DNA from: Candidatus Latescibacterota bacterium
GTDB lineage: Bacteria; Latescibacterota; UBA2968; UBA8231
Direction: 5' to 3'
Length of the DNA: 9,632 bases
Assembly (NCBI GenBank): GCA_003529325.1
Contig: DPVW01000463.1
Span: 34,797-44,428, forward strand
Shown: piece after piece, positions 6,249 through 9,632 of the stretch
How positions within the stretch are numbered: the stretch's first letter is position 1
How the letters are laid out: the number at the start of each line of letters is the position of its first letter
Position numbers and translations under genes: made by a program
Notes under the pieces: model-generated
Databases searched by the model: none
What the model was told of the DNA's origin: nothing
The model's input: only the letters and a program-made list of their open reading frames with translations

Positions 6249-9200
6249 ATGCTTGCTTTCCTGAAAAATCTGTTCCGTTCCCTGCTCGGCTTCCTAAAGA
6301 AGGCCTTCGGCTCCCAGGCGGACCGCGAGTTCAAGAAGGGCCTGCCCGTCATCGACGAGATCAATCGTCATTGTGAAACACTGAAGACGCTTTCCGATGA
6401 CGAGTTGTTCGCGCGCACGGGGCAGTTCCGGCAACGGTTGCAGGGCCGCACCGAAGAGCTCGACAACGAACGGGCCGAGTTGGAGACCTCCCTACGCGGT
6501 GATCTGGAACCGGCCGAGAGGGAGAGTCTCAACGATCGACATTCGGCGGCAGAGGAAGAGATTCGCGCCATCCAGGATAGCTTTCTGGACGAGATCCTGG
6601 CGGAAGCATTCGCCGTTGTCAAAGAGGCCTGCCGACGCCTGGTGGGCCGAGGTTGGGAGGTTGTGGGTACCGAGGAAGAGTGGTTCATGGAGCCCTACGA
6701 TGTGCAGCTCTATGGCGGCACAATTCTGCACGCAGGCAAGGTTGCCGAAATGGCCACGGGGGAGGGCAAAACCCTCGTCGCCGTGGCGCCACTCTACCTG
6801 AACGCTCTTACCGGTGAGGGCTGCCATCTCATCACCCACAACAACTACCTGGCCAAACGCGACGCCATGTGGATGGGTGGCATCTACAACTTCCTCGGAC
6901 TGTCGGTGGGTATCATCCAGGACGCCCGTCAGACGGGCGGCGCCGAGGCCTACATGCTGCCTGTTCCGGAGAGCCCGCCGGCGGCCTTTGAGTGGCGCCC
7001 CGCCAACCGTCACGAGGCCTATCGCGCCGATATCGTCTACGCCACCAAAGATCAGATCGGCTTCGATTATCTATATGACAACATGGCAACCCGCCGCGAG
7101 CATATCTCTCAGCGTGAATTCAATTTCGCCATCGTCGATGAAGCCGATTCCAACCTGATCGACGATGCCCGTACGCCGCTCATCATCTCCGGTCCGGTGC
7201 CGGAAGCGACAAACCGCTACGGCGAATTCAAGCCCCTGATCGAAAAGTTGCTGCGGGCGCAGACGAATCTGGTAAACAAGCTCGTCTCCGACGCCGAAAA
7301 AAAGCGCGAGGCGGAAGAGAACGAATATGACGTTGGCCTCGACCTGCTACGCGCCATGCGTGGGGCGCCAAAAAACAAGCGCTTGATGAAGGTCTTGCAG
7401 GAAGAGGGTGTAAAACGCCTGATCAGCAAGGTGGAGGGCGACTTCATGCGCGACAAGCGCATGCCGGAGATCGATGAGGAGTTGTTCTTCGTCATCGACG
7501 AAAAGGGCCACACCCTCGAGCTGACCGACAAGGGCCGAGACCTGCTGTCGCCCGACGAACAGGCGGTGTTCATCCTGCCTGACGTCAGCGAGGAGATTGG
7601 CGTCATCCGCCGCGATCCGGAACTCAGTGATGACGAGAAACGGCTGAAGGAGGACGAGGCCTACCGAGACCATCAGCAGCGCACCGAGGCGGTGCACAAC
7701 ATCAATCAGCTGATGAAGGCGTATACGTTGTTCGAACGCGACGTCGCCTACATGCTGACAGATGACAAGAAAGTCGTCATCGTCGACGAATCCACAGGAC
7801 GACCGCAACCAGGACGCCGGTTCGCTGACGGTCTGCACCAGGCACTCGAGGCCAAGGAAGGCGTCAAAGTCGAGCAGGAAACGCAAACCGTCGCCACCAT
7901 CACGCTGCAGAATCTGTTTCGCATGTATCGCAAGCTGGCGGGCATGACGGGGACCGCCGAGACCGAAGCGGCCGAATTGTGGGAGATCTACAAGCTCGAT
8001 GTCATCGTCATACCCACCCATCGACCGATCCGTCGGGTGGACCACGAGGATCAGATCTACCGCACCAAGCGAGAAAAGTACACCGCCATAATCGAGGACG
8101 TCGCCTGGCTGCACGAGCGGGGTTTACCGGTGTTGGTGGGTACGATCTCCGTGGAGATCTCGGAGCTGCTGTCGCGCATGCTGACGCGCAAGGGCATCAA
8201 GCATCAATTGCTCAACGCTCGTTATCACGAAAAAGAAGCGGAAGTCGTTGCCGGTGCCGGCCAGCCTGGCCAAGTGACGATCGCCACAAACATGGCTGGT
8301 CGTGGCACCGACATCAAGCTGAATCCACAGGTCATCCATATCGAACGTGACCTCATCACTTCGCCGGATGTCACCCTCGCCAGCGATTACAACGGCAAGC
8401 CTTTGCGCGAGGAACTGACGGAAAATCCCAGCGGCCTGCAGGTGATCGGCACCGAGCGTCACGAGTCCCGTCGGATCGACCGCCAGCTACGGGGCCGCGC
8501 CGGCCGTCAGGGCGACCCAGGATTATCGCGATTCTACATGTCCCTCGAAGACGACCTGATGCGCTTGTTCGGGTCGGAGCGCATCGCCACAGTGATGGAC
8601 AAGCTGGGTGCCGAGGAAGGCGAGGTAATCGAGCACCGGATGGTGACCCGTTCGATCGAACGGGCCCAGAAGAAGGTGGAGGCACGTAACTTCGAGATGC
8701 GCAAGCATCTGTTGAAGTACGATGACGTCATGAACCAGCAACGCCAGGTGATCTACAATCGTCGGCGGGACATTCTCGAACGGGATAGTGCCCACGACCA
8801 GGTTATGGAACTGATGGTTGAGACGACGGCTGGCCTGGTGGCTGCCCACACCCAGTCGGAGCTGCCCTCGGAGGAATGGACCTGGGAAGATCTGTCGGGT
8901 GAGTATTCCGGCATGTTTTTCACACCCTTTCCTGTGGAGATCGAGGACCGTGTCGGTATCGACGTCGAACAGTTGGATGAACAGCTGCTGGGTGTCGCAC
9001 GCGACGCCTATGAACATCGCCGTGAATTGGTCACCGAGGACAGCTTCCGCGAGGTCGAAAAGGCCGTGCTGCTGCACACGGTAGACACCTGTTGGCAGGA
9101 ACACCTGTACGAGATGGACGAATTGAAGGAGGGTGTCGGCTTCGCTGGTGTCGCCGGCAAAGACCCCCTCATGGTCTATCAGAAGGAGGCTTTCGATATG

Positions 9201-9578
9201 TTTGAGAGCCTCATCGCTCGTATCGATGCCGAATCACTGCGCAATCTGTTCCAGCTGCGTGTCGAAGCGGGCCCGCCACCAGAAGCACGACGGGTAGGCC
9301 GCGGCCAGTTGTCCGACATCCACAACGAGGCGACGAATCTCGGATTCCGCGGCGCGCCGGCAACCGCACCAGGCACCGAGGGGGGTGGTGATGGTCTGCC
9401 CCTTGGTCGCCCCGTCGGTCAGGCGAGACCTCGTGAGCGGGGTTTGGTTGCCGCCGGCAGTGAAGGCACGGATGTAGAAAAAAAAGCCCCCATACGCTCC
9501 GGTCCCAAGGTGGGCCGCAACGATCCCTGTCCCTGTGGCAGCGGCAAGAAATACAAACAATGTCACGGGCGGGGCTAA
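6249..9578 (+). CDS. secA: Preprotein translocase ATPase SecA (long, FCB-like form)
   Basis: SecA is the motor that pushes unfolded preproteins through SecYEG at the inner face of the membrane. Visible in order: an N-terminal helix ([18 protein letters not shown]); Walker A MATGEGKT (168-175, K174); Walker B/DEAD VDEADS with D297-E-A-D300; RTPLIISGP; the preprotein-crosslinking domain; MTGTAETEA (from 566); [12 protein letters not shown] (from about 680); the [13 protein letters not shown] arginine-finger region; [10 protein letters not shown] (from about 824) of the helical scaffold; and the zinc-binding SEC-C tail with C1094, C1096, C1105 and H1106. The length of 1,109 residues comes from a charged helical segment at about 65-115 and an insertion near 331-437 (including [15 protein letters not shown]), both as in Bacteroidota-type SecA. 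Motif variants: [10 protein letters not shown] for the usual TVNDYLA-x-RD, and [15 protein letters not shown] for GTNNEFGFDYLRDNM. The start ATG lacks a clear ribosome-binding site. The gene is intact and essential in the family. Confidence 0.97.
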   Translation: MLAFLKNLFRSLLGFLKKAFGSQADREFKKGLPVIDEINRHCETLKTLSDDELFARTGQFRQRLQGRTEELDNERAELETSLRGDLEPAERESLNDRHSAAEEEIRAIQDSFLDEILAEAFAVVKEACRRLVGRGWEVVGTEEEWFMEPYDVQLYGGTILHAGKVAEMATGEGKTLVAVAPLYLNALTGEGCHLITHNNYLAKRDAMWMGGIYNFLGLSVGIIQDARQTGGAEAYMLPVPESPPAAFEWRPANRHEAYRADIVYATKDQIGFDYLYDNMATRREHISQREFNFAIVDEADSNLIDDARTPLIISGPVPEATNRYGEFKPLIEKLLRAQTNLVNKLVSDAEKKREAEENEYDVGLDLLRAMRGAPKNKRLMKVLQEEGVKRLISKVEGDFMRDKRMPEIDEELFFVIDEKGHTLELTDKGRDLLSPDEQAVFILPDVSEEIGVIRRDPELSDDEKRLKEDEAYRDHQQRTEAVHNINQLMKAYTLFERDVAYMLTDDKKVVIVDESTGRPQPGRRFADGLHQALEAKEGVKVEQETQTVATITLQNLFRMYRKLAGMTGTAETEAAELWEIYKLDVIVIPTHRPIRRVDHEDQIYRTKREKYTAIIEDVAWLHERGLPVLVGTISVEISELLSRMLTRKGIKHQLLNARYHEKEAEVVAGAGQPGQVTIATNMAGRGTDIKLNPQVIHIERDLITSPDVTLASDYNGKPLREELTENPSGLQVIGTERHESRRIDRQLRGRAGRQGDPGLSRFYMSLEDDLMRLFGSERIATVMDKLGAEEGEVIEHRMVTRSIERAQKKVEARNFEMRKHLLKYDDVMNQQRQVIYNRRRDILERDSAHDQVMELMVETTAGLVAAHTQSELPSEEWTWEDLSGEYSGMFFTPFPVEIEDRVGIDVEQLDEQLLGVARDAYEHRRELVTEDSFREVEKAVLLHTVDTCWQEHLYEMDELKEGVGFAGVAGKDPLMVYQKEAFDMFESLIARIDAESLRNLFQLRVEAGPPPEARRVGRGQLSDIHNEATNLGFRGAPATAPGTEGGGDGLPLGRPVGQARPRERGLVAAGSEGTDVEKKAPIRSGPKVGRNDPCPCGSGKKYKQCHGRG

Positions 9579-9632
9579 ACCCGTCGGTGAATGGCGTTTT
9601 GGGTAGTGCTGCGCGGCGGAAGTAGTGTGGAT
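9579..9632. other. Short unassigned 3' end of the window
   Basis: These 54 bases after the secA stop hold no recognisable gene start, RNA or convincing terminator. A weak 5-bp inverted pair (ACGGG 9565-9569 with CCCGT 9580-9584) spans the stop codon, but no T-run follows it directly. Confidence 0.5.

Noticed and set aside
9565..9600. Possible secA terminator (ACGGG/CCCGT pair, GTTTT downstream).
   Set aside because: The stem is only 5 bp with a 10-nt loop, and the T-run is short and displaced by more than 10 nt.
1..9632. CRISPR arrays, insertion sequences, tRNA/rRNA genes, phage or defence genes.
   Set aside because: No direct repeat series, terminal inverted repeats, transposase motifs or RNA gene signatures were seen; the window is filled with housekeeping genes.

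Overview
The window is a tightly packed, single-strand (+) stretch of core bacterial metabolism. It has eight protein-coding genes, all read left to right, with almost no intergenic space. No RNA genes, mobile elements, CRISPR arrays or long repeats were seen. The DNA is GC-rich by eye, with codon third positions dominated by G/C. The best taxonomic marker is SecA, which at about 1,109 residues is much longer than the roughly 900 of E. coli. It carries the extra helical N-terminal segment and the preprotein-domain insertion remembered from Bacteroidota/Chlorobi-type SecA, with matching local motifs ([30 protein letters not shown]). Together with high GC and a large exported beta-propeller/Ig-like protein, this suggests a high-GC member of the FCB supergroup or a neighbouring uncultured phylum (Gemmatimonadota-, Latescibacterota- or Krumholzibacteriota-like). 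This placement is an inference.

Layout: (1) 2-1546, the 3' part of a large, probably exported protein with a beta-propeller-like region followed by Ig/FnIII-like modules. (2) 1554-5048, a complete-looking riboflavin cluster ribD-ribE-ribBA-ribH with gaps of only 2-9 nt or an overlap. (3) 5070-5567, nusB, the antitermination factor often found next to ribH. (4) 5601-6209, a compact calcineurin-like metallophosphoesterase. (5) 6249-9578, secA, complete with its C-terminal zinc (SEC-C) motif. The last 54 bases hold nothing recognisable.

Working together: RibA (the C-terminal half of RibBA) opens GTP, RibD deaminates and reduces the pyrimidine, RibH condenses it with dihydroxybutanone phosphate, and RibE dismutates lumazine to riboflavin. 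NusB, the phosphoesterase and SecA have no direct riboflavin role and appear to be co-transcribed housekeeping genes. No FMN riboswitch precedes ribD: the gene starts 7 nt after the upstream stop codon.

Most of the window is ordinary. Two points stand out. First, a textbook intrinsic-terminator shape (6-bp GC stem, 6-nt loop, six T) sits exactly at the ribE/ribBA junction, on top of the apparent ribBA start codon, so it could attenuate the downstream half of the operon. Second, the RibB half of RibBA has lost the DRENEGD signature and the later catalytic glutamate, while the RibA half is intact, so dihydroxybutanone phosphate synthesis may come from another gene. I found no convincing undescribed multi-gene system.
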